A stretch of 20,270 nucleotides of DNA from Candidatus Calditenuaceae archaeon JGI OTU-1 (lineage in GTDB: Archaea > Thermoproteota > Nitrososphaeria_A > Caldarchaeales > Calditenuaceae), in NCBI GenBank assembly GCA_000494145.1, contig AWOE01000008.1, forward strand, positions 2,885 to 23,154, given 5' to 3'. Of this stretch, positions 12,506-20,269 are shown in pieces. A program made the translations under genes and the position numbers. Numbering within the stretch: position 1 is the stretch's first letter; each line of letters opens with the position of its first letter. A model generated the notes under the pieces. It was not told the DNA's origin, did not search any database, and saw nothing but the letters and a program-made list of their open reading frames with translations.

Positions 12506-13660
12506 TTGGGGGACCCGCTGAACCTGCTGGCGTTCGTCGTCTCGGTCGGCCTGATAGCGGGGCTCGTCCTGAGCAAGAGGCTCAACGTCGGCTACTCCCT
12601 GGCCCTCGGCGTCGCCCTCTACGGCGCCCTCTCACTCCCTCCGCCCGAACTGACGGCGGTGACCTCGGCTTCCTTCGACGTGAGAATGTTGAACGTCACG
12701 CTGACGCTGGTCCTGGCGATCTCGCTCTCCTACCTCCTCCAGCGCGACGGCTCGAAGATCTACTCGGGCATGGTCTCGCTCGGAGCGAGGGCTGCCGCGT
12801 ACGGCATCCCGGCCGTCATAGGGCTGCTGCCCATGCCCGGGGGCGCATACGTCTCGGCGGTCATCGCGGACCCCCTGTACAGCAAGCTCGGCCTCGAGTC
12901 CGGACACAGGGTCTTCATCAACTACTGGTGGAGGCACATCTGGATACCGGTATGGCCCCTCTACCAAGGCATCATCCTCGCGGCGGCGATCCTCCACTCG
13001 ACTCCCGTCGAGGTCATCCGCTGGACCTGGCCTGCCTCCCTCGCGGCCGCCGTCTCGGGTCTTGTCACGCTCTCGGCCGTCCCCAAGATCGCTGAGAACG
13101 GCATACCGAGGGGGCTCGCATCGCTCTGGCCGATCGCGCTCATAGCGGTCCTGACCTTCCTGTTGCCGCTGCCGGTAGCTGTGGGATCCGTGCTGCTGCT
13201 CTACGCTATCGTCGAGAGGGTCAGCCTGAGGGAGCTGCTGGGCGCTTTCAAACACGGCCTCAACCCTAACATACTGCTGATCATCATCGGGTCCCTCGTC
13301 TTCTCCAACTACATCAGCGCCACAGGACTCAACCGCTACCTCTCCGAGGTCCTGAGGCCCTACGGAGCCATCGCGGTCTTCACGATTCCGATGGTGATAG
13401 GCTTCGCGACGGGAGTTGAGTTCTCCTTCGTCACGCTCACCTTCCCTCCCCTGCTGAACCTTCTCGAGGGTTACATGCTGGCCCTCGCCTTCGCCGGCGG
13501 CCACATAGGCGTGATGCTGAGCCCTGCCCACAGCTGCTTCTTCCTCTCGGCGGCGCACTTCAAGTGCGAGATGAGGGGCGTCTACCGATACCTCTTCAAG
13601 GCAATAGCGCTGGAGGTCCCAATTGTTGTTCTGCTGGTATATCTCCTGATGGTTTTGTAG
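12506..13660 (+). CDS. DUF401-family integral membrane permease
   Basis: This 384-residue polytopic protein has about 10 hydrophobic segments and resembles the archaeal/bacterial DUF401 family, thought to be transporters of the ion-transporter type. Conserved stretches are LLPMPGGAYVSAVIADPLY (about 107-125), NYWWRHIW and, near the C-terminus, LSPAHSCFFLSAAHFKC. The last holds two His and two Cys in a re-entrant-like region. The substrate is unknown; an organic anion is possible. The TTG start at 12506 is the only usual start between an in-frame stop at 12470 and the first membrane helix; the Shine-Dalgarno match is weak. It is a single-gene unit convergent with the Fe-S oxidoreductase gene. 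Confidence 0.88.
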   Translation: MGDPLNLLAFVVSVGLIAGLVLSKRLNVGYSLALGVALYGALSLPPPELTAVTSASFDVRMLNVTLTLVLAISLSYLLQRDGSKIYSGMVSLGARAAAYGIPAVIGLLPMPGGAYVSAVIADPLYSKLGLESGHRVFINYWWRHIWIPVWPLYQGIILAAAILHSTPVEVIRWTWPASLAAAVSGLVTLSAVPKIAENGIPRGLASLWPIALIAVLTFLLPLPVAVGSVLLLYAIVERVSLRELLGAFKHGLNPNILLIIIGSLVFSNYISATGLNRYLSEVLRPYGAIAVFTIPMVIGFATGVEFSFVTLTFPPLLNLLEGYMLALAFAGGHIGVMLSPAHSCFFLSAAHFKCEMRGVYRYLFKAIALEVPIVVLLVYLLMVL

Positions 13661-13664
13661 AATT

Positions 13665-13683
13665 TCTCAGAAGAGCTCTGAGA
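13665..13683. terminator. Hairpin overlapping Fe-S oxidoreductase stop codon
   Basis: TCTCAGA-agagc-TCTGAGA is a perfect 7-bp stem with a 5-nt loop. It includes the minus-strand TGA (13669-13667) and lies five bases after the stop of the convergent permease gene. It could mark the 3' end of both transcripts. Confidence 0.45.
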
Positions 13684-15655
13684 TGTCCCTGACCTTCAAC
13701 CTGCCCTCGAGGCCCATAACCCTCACCGCGTCCTCGAGCATCGCGAGGCAGAAGGGGCACTCGCTGACCACGACCTCAGCACCGGTCGAGAGGGCCTCCT
13801 CGATCCTCTGGACGCTCTCCCTCTTCACGCGCTTCACCTCGTACCAGTAATTGCCTCCTCCTCCGCCGCAGCAGAACGTCCACCTCCCCCTCCTGTTCAT
13901 CTCCCTGAGGTCGAGCCCTGCGAGCGCCTCCCTCGGCTCGTCGACGATCCCGTTGTGACGGGCGAGGTAGCAGGAGTCGTGGAGGGTCACCGATAATGCC
14001 TCCCTCGCCTTCAGCCTCCCTTCGCGCACCAGCCTCCCCAGCAGCACCGAGTGGTGTATCACCTCCAGCTCGAGCCCGAACTCCCTGTACTCGTTCTTCA
14101 GAGCCTGGAAGCAGTGCGGGCAGTGGGTCACCACCTTCTTTCCGTTCAGGGGTTTGAGGACCTCGACGTTCGCGTAAGCCAGCTCCTGGAACCTCCCCTC
14201 CTCGCCGATCCTCCTCGCCTCGACCCCGGTACAGGACTCGACGGGCCCCAGGATCGCGAAGTTCAGCCCGCACCCGGTCATGATCTCCACCATCTTCTTG
14301 GCGATGTTCCGGGCCCTCGGGTCGAAGGACGCCAGGCATCCGAGCCAGTAGACGTACTCGGCCTCCGGGTTCTCGTCGACGGTCTTCGCACCCAGTGCCC
14401 TCAGCTCGGCGACCGCATCCTCCCTCGAGGAGGGCGGAAGGCCGTACATGTTCCCGGTGCGGCCGAGCGAGGTCAGCACCTCCACCGCCCTCTTCTCGAG
14501 CCTCCCCTCGAAGGTCAGGGCCCTCCTGGCCTCGATGATGTACTCGAGCGGGCTGATCGTGACGGGACAGGCCTCCACGCAGGCGCCGCAGGTGGTGCAG
14601 GCGAAGAGCTCCTCGTAGGTCAGCACGCCGTCCTCGAAGACGTCCCTCGGTCCCCTCCTCCTCGATGCCCAGAGCTCCTCCCTGAGCTTCTGGACCACCA
14701 TCCTCGGCGAGAGGGGTGTTCCGGCGGCGAAGGCAGGGCAGACGGCCTCGCACCTGCCGCAATCGGTGCAGGCGTCGAGCCCCATCTTTTGGTACCAGCT
14801 CAGCTCCGTCACCTTCCTGAAGCCCACCTTGATCTCCGCCGACTCGTCGAGCTCCTGGAGCTTGAACGGTGTGTTGGCCACCGTCGGGAACCTAGGCGCC
14901 GTGTGCGAGAGGCCCGAGTAGAAGACGGCGACGACCGAGTGGAGGAGGTTGGTGAAGGGGAGGGCGGCCACGAGGCCGAAGGCCACCACCGCATGGGACC
15001 ACCAGACCCATCCGTAGACCTGCGAGAGCCAGCCCCTCTCAAGGCCCATCGAGGCGAGCGCCACCGAGACCGAGTTGCCTATGAACGAGTAAGACGACCA
15101 AGGGACCTGCGTGACGTGGAGCCTGATTCCCTCGAGGAGGTACCCCGTGACGCCGATGAAGAGGAGCCCGTAAAGGTAGGAGTAGTACTCGAGCCTGTTC
15201 CTGAGCCTCTTGACGCCTGCGTAGTGCCTCGCCAGCCCCACCAGCAGCCCGTAGAGGAGGAAGAGCCCGAAGAGGTCGAGCGTCGCCTCGAAGGCGAGGT
15301 AAGCCGCACCCTCGAGGAGCTTGCCGCCGAACCTCTCGAAGAGGTCGAAGTCGATCGCCACGAGAACCGTTCCGATGAAGAGGGCGAGGATCCCGTAGCT
15401 AAGGCCCAAGTGCATCAGCCCAGGCCCCAGCTCCCTCACGATCCTCCTCTGGGCCACTGCGTACCGCATCACGTTCCTGATCCACGTTACTGGGTCCCGG
15501 GCGATCGCCCTCAGCGCCTCGATCCCGTACTCCGAGAGCTTCAGGTAGAGGCCGTAGAGGAATACTGCGGCAAACGGTATCAGCACGATGTACATCAGCG
15601 ACTCTGTTCCGTGCGGGAGGAGCGCGAAGTTCTCCCTCGCAGGGACCTCGCTCAC
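13667..15655 (-). CDS. Membrane Fe-S/CCG-domain oxidoreductase, Etf:quinone oxidoreductase type
   Basis: This 662-residue protein fuses a NarI-like cytochrome b (about 18-250), two [4Fe-4S] ferredoxin motifs (C296-C299-C302-C306 and C353-C356-C359-C363) and two HdrD-type CCG domains. Candidate heme ligands are His82, His144, His180, His221 and His239, the last two 18 residues apart as in NarI. CCG domain 2 is complete: C562, C595-C596, C633 and C636. Domain 1 has C440, C475, C512 and C515 but reads CTG instead of CCG. This architecture matches membrane oxidoreductases proposed to move electrons from reduced EtfAB to menaquinone (FadF/EMO type). An HdrDE-like role is the alternative. With etfA and beta-oxidation genes nearby, the Etf role is favoured. 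GTG start, TATA 27 nt upstream. Confidence 0.9.
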   Translation of the reverse strand: MSEVPARENFALLPHGTESLMYIVLIPFAAVFLYGLYLKLSEYGIEALRAIARDPVTWIRNVMRYAVAQRRIVRELGPGLMHLGLSYGILALFIGTVLVAIDFDLFERFGGKLLEGAAYLAFEATLDLFGLFLLYGLLVGLARHYAGVKRLRNRLEYYSYLYGLLFIGVTGYLLEGIRLHVTQVPWSSYSFIGNSVSVALASMGLERGWLSQVYGWVWWSHAVVAFGLVAALPFTNLLHSVVAVFYSGLSHTAPRFPTVANTPFKLQELDESAEIKVGFRKVTELSWYQKMGLDACTDCGRCEAVCPAFAAGTPLSPRMVVQKLREELWASRRRGPRDVFEDGVLTYEELFACTTCGACVEACPVTISPLEYIIEARRALTFEGRLEKRAVEVLTSLGRTGNMYGLPPSSREDAVAELRALGAKTVDENPEAEYVYWLGCLASFDPRARNIAKKMVEIMTGCGLNFAILGPVESCTGVEARRIGEEGRFQELAYANVEVLKPLNGKKVVTHCPHCFQALKNEYREFGLELEVIHHSVLLGRLVREGRLKAREALSVTLHDSCYLARHNGIVDEPREALAGLDLREMNRRGRWTFCCGGGGGNYWYEVKRVKRESVQRIEEALSTGAEVVVSECPFCLAMLEDAVRVMGLEGRLKVRDISELF

Positions 15656-15678
15656 GCGGAATCCGATGGACAGACATG

Positions 15679-15685
15679 ATAAGAA
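15679..15685 (-). promoter_or_regulatory. TATA-like box of Fe-S oxidoreductase gene
   Basis: TTCTTAT on the minus strand is centred 27 nt from the GTG start at 15655, predicting a leaderless transcript independent of paaK. Confidence 0.45.
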
Positions 15686-15724
15686 TTTGATTGCGGTTCT
15701 CGGAAAGCGCCTTGGAGCCTCCTC

Positions 15725-15736
15725 AGGTCAGGACCT
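15725..15736. terminator. Short inverted repeat overlapping paaK stop codon
   Basis: AGGTC-AG-GACCT, a 5-bp perfect inverted repeat, contains the paaK TGA (15730-15728). It is shorter than the hairpins at 882, 11873 and 13665 and could be chance. Confidence 0.25.
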
Positions 15737-17038
15737 CATGTCGATGACCCGCTTGGCCTTCCCGACCTCCTGCCTCGGCAAAGTCATCGGGTTCACCAGC
15801 TCCACCACCGGATCCACCATAAGGTTCTCGGCGATCTCCCGCCTTATCCTCTCCGCCAGCTCCCTCCTCCTCGCCTCCGGAACTTCCGGCGACGCCAGCT
15901 CCGCCGTGAGCCTCATCACGTCGAGACCCTTCTCCCTCGTCAGCGTGATCTGGTACTCTATGCCGAGCTCCGGGAACTTCATCAGTATGGACTCCACGGC
16001 CGAGGGCCAGATGGCGACGCCCCGCACCTTCACCATGTCGTCGATCCTGCCCGTTATCCGCTCGATCCTGAGGTGGGTCCTGCCGCAGTCGCAGACCCTC
16101 GCATCGTAGACCCTCGATATGTCCCTGCTCCTGTACCTGATCAAGGGCATCGCCTCCTTCGTCAGCGTCGTGAAGACCAGCTCGCCCTTCTCCTCCGGCC
16201 CCACAGGTTCGCCGGTCTTCGGGTCTATCACCTCGACGAGGAAGTGGTCCTCCCAGAGGTGGAGGCCGTCGTGGAGGTAGCAGTCGTTAGCAACGCCGGG
16301 ACCGCAGAGTTCGGTAAATCCATAGATGTCGTACACGTCCATGTCCCAGGCCTTCGCGATCCTCTGCCTCATCTCCTCCGTCCACATCTCCGACCCGAAG
16401 ACCCCCTTCCTCACCTGCGTGTCCCTCGCCGGATCCACGCCCATCTCGTAGGCCGTCTCGGTGAGCCTGAGGACGTATGAGACCACCGCCGAGATCATGG
16501 TGGTCCCGAGGTCCCTCATCAGCTGTATCTGCCTCCTGCTGTTGCCAGCCCCGGTCGGCACGATGAACGCTCCTATCTTACGGGCACCGTAATAGAAGCC
16601 GAAGCCGCCCGTGAAGAGTCCGAAGCTCGGGGTTATCTGGAAGACGTCCTCCTTCCTCAGGCCCGACATGTAAAGCGAGCGGGCCATCACCTCCGCCCAG
16701 ACCTCTATGTCGTTCGTCGTGTAGAGCCCCACAGTAGGCGTGCCGGTCGTCCCTGAGGTCATGTGGATCTCCACCAACTCCGATTTGGGGACCGCCAGGA
16801 GCCCGAAGGGATAGGTGGCCCTGAGCGTCTCCTTGTCGGTGAAGGGGAGCTTCCTGAGGTCGTCGAGGGTCCTTACGTCGTCCGGCGTGATCCCCCTCTC
16901 CCTCATAGCCTCCCTGTAGAACACGACGTTCTCGTAGGCGTGCCTCACCGTCCACTTCAGCCTCTCGAGCTTCAACCTCTCCAACTCTTCCCTGCTCATC
17001 GTCTCGGCGCGGCGGTTGTAGTAGTCCTCGACCCTCAC
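15728..17038 (-). CDS. paaK: Phenylacetate-CoA ligase
   Basis: This 436-residue AMP-forming ligase activates phenylacetate, or a similar aromatic acid, to its CoA thioester. Motifs: P-loop TSGTTGTPTVG (94-104), YGFTE (239-243), RYRSRD (301-306), GRIDDMVKVRG (330-340), and the C-terminal catalytic lysine in VGKAKRV (Lys427). The RVCDCGR segment (315-320) gives the cysteines usual in this family. Length is typical. No phenylacetyl-CoA epoxidase or dehydrogenase genes are in the window, so the downstream route is open; benzoate or other aryl acids are possible substrates. The GTG start at 17038 has a strong TATA box 27 nt upstream, so the mRNA is probably leaderless. Confidence 0.93.
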   Translation of the reverse strand: MRVEDYYNRRAETMSREELERLKLERLKWTVRHAYENVVFYREAMRERGITPDDVRTLDDLRKLPFTDKETLRATYPFGLLAVPKSELVEIHMTSGTTGTPTVGLYTTNDIEVWAEVMARSLYMSGLRKEDVFQITPSFGLFTGGFGFYYGARKIGAFIVPTGAGNSRRQIQLMRDLGTTMISAVVSYVLRLTETAYEMGVDPARDTQVRKGVFGSEMWTEEMRQRIAKAWDMDVYDIYGFTELCGPGVANDCYLHDGLHLWEDHFLVEVIDPKTGEPVGPEEKGELVFTTLTKEAMPLIRYRSRDISRVYDARVCDCGRTHLRIERITGRIDDMVKVRGVAIWPSAVESILMKFPELGIEYQITLTREKGLDVMRLTAELASPEVPEARRRELAERIRREIAENLMVDPVVELVNPMTLPRQEVGKAKRVIDMRS

Positions 17039-17061
17039 ATCAACGCCCTTAACGAAGTCGG

Positions 17062-17068
17062 TATAAAA
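17062..17068 (-). promoter_or_regulatory. TATA box of paaK
   Basis: TTTTATA on the minus strand, centred 27 nt upstream of the GTG start, is the clearest leaderless promoter in the window. Confidence 0.7.
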
Positions 17069-17124
17069 CGTGAGATCGCGTCAACCTGAACGACCTTCAC
17101 CGTTGCATCGAAACCTGGTGGCGT

Positions 17125-18864
17125 TCAGCGCGAGCCCGTGGTGAGCGATTCGTCGACCGAGCCGACGTTCCTCTCCCTCCTCTTCACCAGGCCCTCGATC
17201 CACCTGACGAATTCCTCAACAGCGATCCCCCTGACCACCTTGCCCTCATGGTCCCTGACGGAGACGGTGTTGGACTCTGCCTCGGCCTGGCCGGCGATGA
17301 GCACGAACGACGCCCTCATCCTGTGGGCCTCCCTGATCCTCTTCTCCAGCGTCCCCTCCTCCCAGAGCTCGGCCCTGATCCCAACGTCGAGCAGCGTCCT
17401 CAGCACCCTCTCGGCGTACCAGGAGTGGGCCGACTTCACAGGAAGCACGACCGCCTGGACCGGCGCCAACCAGACGGGGAGCCTTCCGTTGTAATGCTCC
17501 AGAAGGAGGCCCGTGAAGCGTTCGAGGCTTCCCAGGATCGCCCTGTGTATCATGACCGGCCTCTTCCTGGTTCCGTCCTGGTCGACGTACTCGAGTCCCA
17601 GCCTCTCCGGCATGAAGAAGTCGAGCTGTATCGTCGAGCACTGCCACCTCCTCCCCATCGAGTCCTCGACGTCCACGTCTATCTTCGGGCCGTAGAAGGC
17701 GCCCTCGCCGTGCTTCACCTCGTACCCGATCCCGACCGATTCGAGAGCGGCCTTCAGGTCCGACTCCGCCACGTCCCAGAGCTCCTTGGTGCCGATGTAC
17801 TTCTCGGGCCGCGTCGAGAGGTTGACGTGGACCGGCGCTCCGAGCACCCTCTCGAGGACCTCGAAGGACGCGTCGAGTATCTCCCTCACCACCTGCTCGA
17901 CCTGGTCCGGCCTGGCGAAGACGTGACCGTCGTCCTGCGTGATGCTCCTGACCCTGAGGAGACCCGTGAGCTCTCCGGGCTGCTCGTTCCTGTAGACCGT
18001 TCCGAACTCCGAGAGCTTCACCGGGAGGTCCCTGTAGCTCCTCGTGGCGCTGGCGTAGATCATAGCGTGGCCCGGGCAGTTCATCGGCTTCAGCACGTAC
18101 TCCTCGTCACCTATCCGGAAGAGGAACATCCTGTCCCTGAAGGTCTCGTAGTGCCCGGTCCTCTGCCAGAGCGTCGACCTGAAGAGGTGGGGCGTCCAGA
18201 CCTCCCTGAACCCCAGCCGCCTGTTGACCTCCCTGATCAGTCTGATCAGCTCCTCCCTGACGATAGCTCCGTTCGGGTGGAAGAGGATCAAGCCGGAGCC
18301 GACGTTCTCGTTGACGCTGAAGACGTCCAGCTCCCTCCCCAGCCTTATGTGGAGGGGTTCCCTCTCCTCCCTCGCGGCCGCCCTCTCCTGCACCTGGACG
18401 GCCTCCTGTCTCGGTGCGCCCTCGGCCCTCGCCTCCCTCCGCGACAGGACGTCCTCCCTCGTCACTACCCTGAGCTGCTCCGCCAACGGGTGGCCCTTCA
18501 CCGAGAGGGTGAAGCGCTTGTTCCACCCGAAAGGTGCCCTGTAAACCTCCAGCCCCATCGACCTGGCCTCCACCTCCATCCTCCTCAGGACCTCCAGCGC
18601 CTTCTCGGGCCTCGCCAGCTCAGGGCTCAGGTGGGCGTAAGGATAGATCAGGAGCCTCTTCACGCCGATCCTCTCCATGAACTCGGCCACCTGCCGGAGC
18701 ATTTCCGATGCGACCTCCGGCGTGTCGTCGCGCTCGACGCTGGTGAAGAGCACGATCGCCTCCTCCACCCTGTACCTCCTCCTGTCCGCTTCCTCGAAGA
18801 CCCGGCCCTCGACCCCTACCGGCTCGTACTCTATCGAGTCGACGTGGAGCTGCAGCGCCCTCAT
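17125..18864 (-). CDS. thrS: Threonyl-tRNA synthetase, archaeal type with editing domain
   Basis: This 579-residue cytoplasmic enzyme charges tRNA-Thr. The archaeal N-terminal editing domain (about 1-140, related to D-aminoacyl-tRNA deacylases) shows MRALQLHVDSIEYEP and PFGWNKRFTLSVKGHPLAE and clears mischarged serine. A charged linker (about 140-168) leads to the class II core with MNCPGH (Cys263), motif 2 region YRNEQPGELTGLLRVRS, QDDGH (His314) and motif 3 region RPVMIHRAILGSLERF (His440). Cys263, His314 and His440 are the expected zinc ligands. The anticodon-binding domain (about 465-565) ends in a basic, Ser/Thr-rich tail. Editing and catalytic parts are in one chain, unlike crenarchaea that split them. 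ATG 18864 has GGTGGG and GGAGG upstream. Confidence 0.97.
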   Translation of the reverse strand: MRALQLHVDSIEYEPVGVEGRVFEEADRRRYRVEEAIVLFTSVERDDTPEVASEMLRQVAEFMERIGVKRLLIYPYAHLSPELARPEKALEVLRRMEVEARSMGLEVYRAPFGWNKRFTLSVKGHPLAEQLRVVTREDVLSRREARAEGAPRQEAVQVQERAAAREEREPLHIRLGRELDVFSVNENVGSGLILFHPNGAIVREELIRLIREVNRRLGFREVWTPHLFRSTLWQRTGHYETFRDRMFLFRIGDEEYVLKPMNCPGHAMIYASATRSYRDLPVKLSEFGTVYRNEQPGELTGLLRVRSITQDDGHVFARPDQVEQVVREILDASFEVLERVLGAPVHVNLSTRPEKYIGTKELWDVAESDLKAALESVGIGYEVKHGEGAFYGPKIDVDVEDSMGRRWQCSTIQLDFFMPERLGLEYVDQDGTRKRPVMIHRAILGSLERFTGLLLEHYNGRLPVWLAPVQAVVLPVKSAHSWYAERVLRTLLDVGIRAELWEEGTLEKRIREAHRMRASFVLIAGQAEAESNTVSVRDHEGKVVRGIAVEEFVRWIEGLVKRRERNVGSVDESLTTGSR

Positions 18865-18986
18865 CCCACCGTCCCCCTCCGGAACCTCGGAGGTATTGAA
18901 CTGGTCTCCAATATTCCCCTGCCGCGGGTCCCGAGAATACTGTCGGCTGATCGTCCAGTCGGGGAGAAGCCGAACCTATCAGAGCG

Positions 18987-19658
18987 GTGAGCAGAGGGGA
19001 GGACGTGAAGGGGACTTTCGCCGACGACGTGGAGGCCCTCGTGGAGTCGGTCAGGAGGAAATACGGCGGCCGTGTGGCGGAGGCCCTGGAACGGCCCGCC
19101 TCGAAGCTGACGGAGCTCCACGGCAAGGGCATCGTCAAGACAAACCACTCGGTCCTGGAGCTTATCTGCGCCGCCCACCTGATCTCGAGGGGGTACGAGG
19201 TCGACGTCGAGAAACACCTCGAGGGCCCGCTGGTCTGCGACGTCTACGGCGTCAAGGGCGATGGCACGGTGATCGTCGAGATAGAGACCGGCTTCACCTC
19301 CCCAGAGCACGCGCTGGACCCCCTCACTTACCTGAGGGCGAGGATCGCCAGCAAGGTGGCCCGATACAGCAGGTTCGCGGATCGCTTCTGCCTCGCGACG
19401 CCGAGGAACAACCTGCTGGAGATCCACAGCGCCCTCGTCAAGCCGCCCGCCCACAGGACGGTGGAGGAGCTCCGGAGGCTGAAGGCCCTCTGCGACCTCT
19501 ACTACTCGAACCCGCCGGTGACGCTGGAAGAGCTCAGGAACTGCAGGCTCCACTCGGTGATGGTGATCGACGTCGACGACGTCTCGGTCCAGGACTTCTC
19601 CCCTGATGAGTACAGGGAGATGCTGACGCGGTGCGGGCTCTCGAGGTGGGACGATTAG
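18987..19658 (+). CDS. Conserved archaeal hypothetical protein, possible PD-(D/E)XK nuclease fold
   Basis: This 223-residue cytoplasmic protein resembles uncharacterised proteins of Thermoproteota. The core KGIVKTNHSVLELICAAH, then GYEVDVE, then CDVYGVKGDGTVIVEIETG gives helix-strand-strand order with Glu58, Asp85, Glu98 and Glu100, as in restriction-endonuclease-like folds. The usual ExK lysine is replaced by Glu100, so Lys123 (ASKVARYS) may substitute, or the protein may be inactive. A DNA repair or RNA processing role is possible but not shown. The GTG start at 18987 is uncertain; a second GTG at 19005 has GGGGAGG only two bases before it. Its stop overlaps the convergent stop of the next gene by three bases. 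Confidence 0.82.
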   Translation: MSRGEDVKGTFADDVEALVESVRRKYGGRVAEALERPASKLTELHGKGIVKTNHSVLELICAAHLISRGYEVDVEKHLEGPLVCDVYGVKGDGTVIVEIETGFTSPEHALDPLTYLRARIASKVARYSRFADRFCLATPRNNLLEIHSALVKPPAHRTVEELRRLKALCDLYYSNPPVTLEELRNCRLHSVMVIDVDDVSVQDFSPDEYREMLTRCGLSRWDD

Positions 19659-20269
19659 GGCTCCTGCGCCTCCTGGAGGTATCTGGGCCCGGAACCCGCC
19701 ACGACCCTCCAGAGTAGGGCTGAGGACGATACGGCGTAGACGACCAGTCCTGCCAAGAGGACCGGGTTGGGCGCATCGGCCGCAGGGTCCAAGACCCTCG
19801 CCACCATGACGGGCAGCGATAGAAGCGTCGAGCCGAGCATCGGGAAGAGGACGTAGAGGAGGGAGCCGAGGGAGAGGGGAGAGGTGGCGACCCTGGAGGA
19901 GACGGAGATCGCGACCGATAGGAGGGAGCCGAAGGAGGCCATGGAGAGGAGCAGCAACAGGTCGATCGCGAGGAAGGGGACCTCGCCGGCACCGATCGAG
20001 ATGAGGCCGTAGAGGACCAGCGCGAAGGCGGCCGTGACGGACATGTAGGAGAGCGGGAGCGTCGCGACGTAAATCCCCAGAGCATCGCCCGAGGAGGCGA
20101 GGTACCACGTGTTCCTCCGCTCCGAGACGTTCCAGTTGATCGCGAGCAGGGCCGGCAGCATCGGCGTGTACAACGCCACCATCGAGAGCTCCGCGAGCCT
20201 CGGGAAGGTGCCGAAGCCCGTGAGCCTCGGTATCGCCGAGTTGACGAGCGTGAGGAAGGCCAGCACCAT
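19655..20269 (-). CDS. Multi-pass membrane protein, ABC-2 permease-like, 5' end probably outside window
   Basis: The visible 204 residues contain five to six membrane segments (about 28-44, 63-92, 97-124, 130-155 and 168-188). After the first, NWNVSERRNTWYLASSGDALG resembles the cytoplasmic loop of ABC-2 type transporters (E-R-x-x-T...L..s). No ATPase gene is visible. The frame is still open at the window edge, and the ATG at its first bases lies inside a hydrophobic region, so the true start is probably beyond position 20270. The transported substrate is unknown. Confidence 0.7.
   Translation of the reverse strand: MVLAFLTLVNSAIPRLTGFGTFPRLAELSMVALYTPMLPALLAINWNVSERRNTWYLASSGDALGIYVATLPLSYMSVTAAFALVLYGLISIGAGEVPFLAIDLLLLLSMASFGSLLSVAISVSSRVATSPLSLGSLLYVLFPMLGSTLLSLPVMVARVLDPAADAPNPVLLAGLVVYAVSSSALLWRVVAGSGPRYLQEAQEP

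Noticed and set aside
12148..13095. Plus-strand open frame spanning the SSB antisense and the start of the permease gene
   Set aside because: It crosses a promoter region and two real genes in the wrong frames, and its sequence shows no domain.
14051..15679. Very long plus-strand open frame opposite the Fe-S oxidoreductase gene
   Set aside because: It is an antisense shadow of GC-rich coding sequence: rich in Arg, Pro, Glu and Asp with no motif, while the minus strand encodes a complete, recognisable enzyme.
17248..18990. 580-codon plus-strand open frame opposite thrS
   Set aside because: Antisense shadow with low-complexity composition. thrS on the other strand has all expected motifs.
19669..19679. 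Palindrome CCTCC-T-GGAGG near the end of the partial membrane protein gene
   Set aside because: It lies within coding sequence and reflects the common GGAGG/CCTCC composition of this genome.
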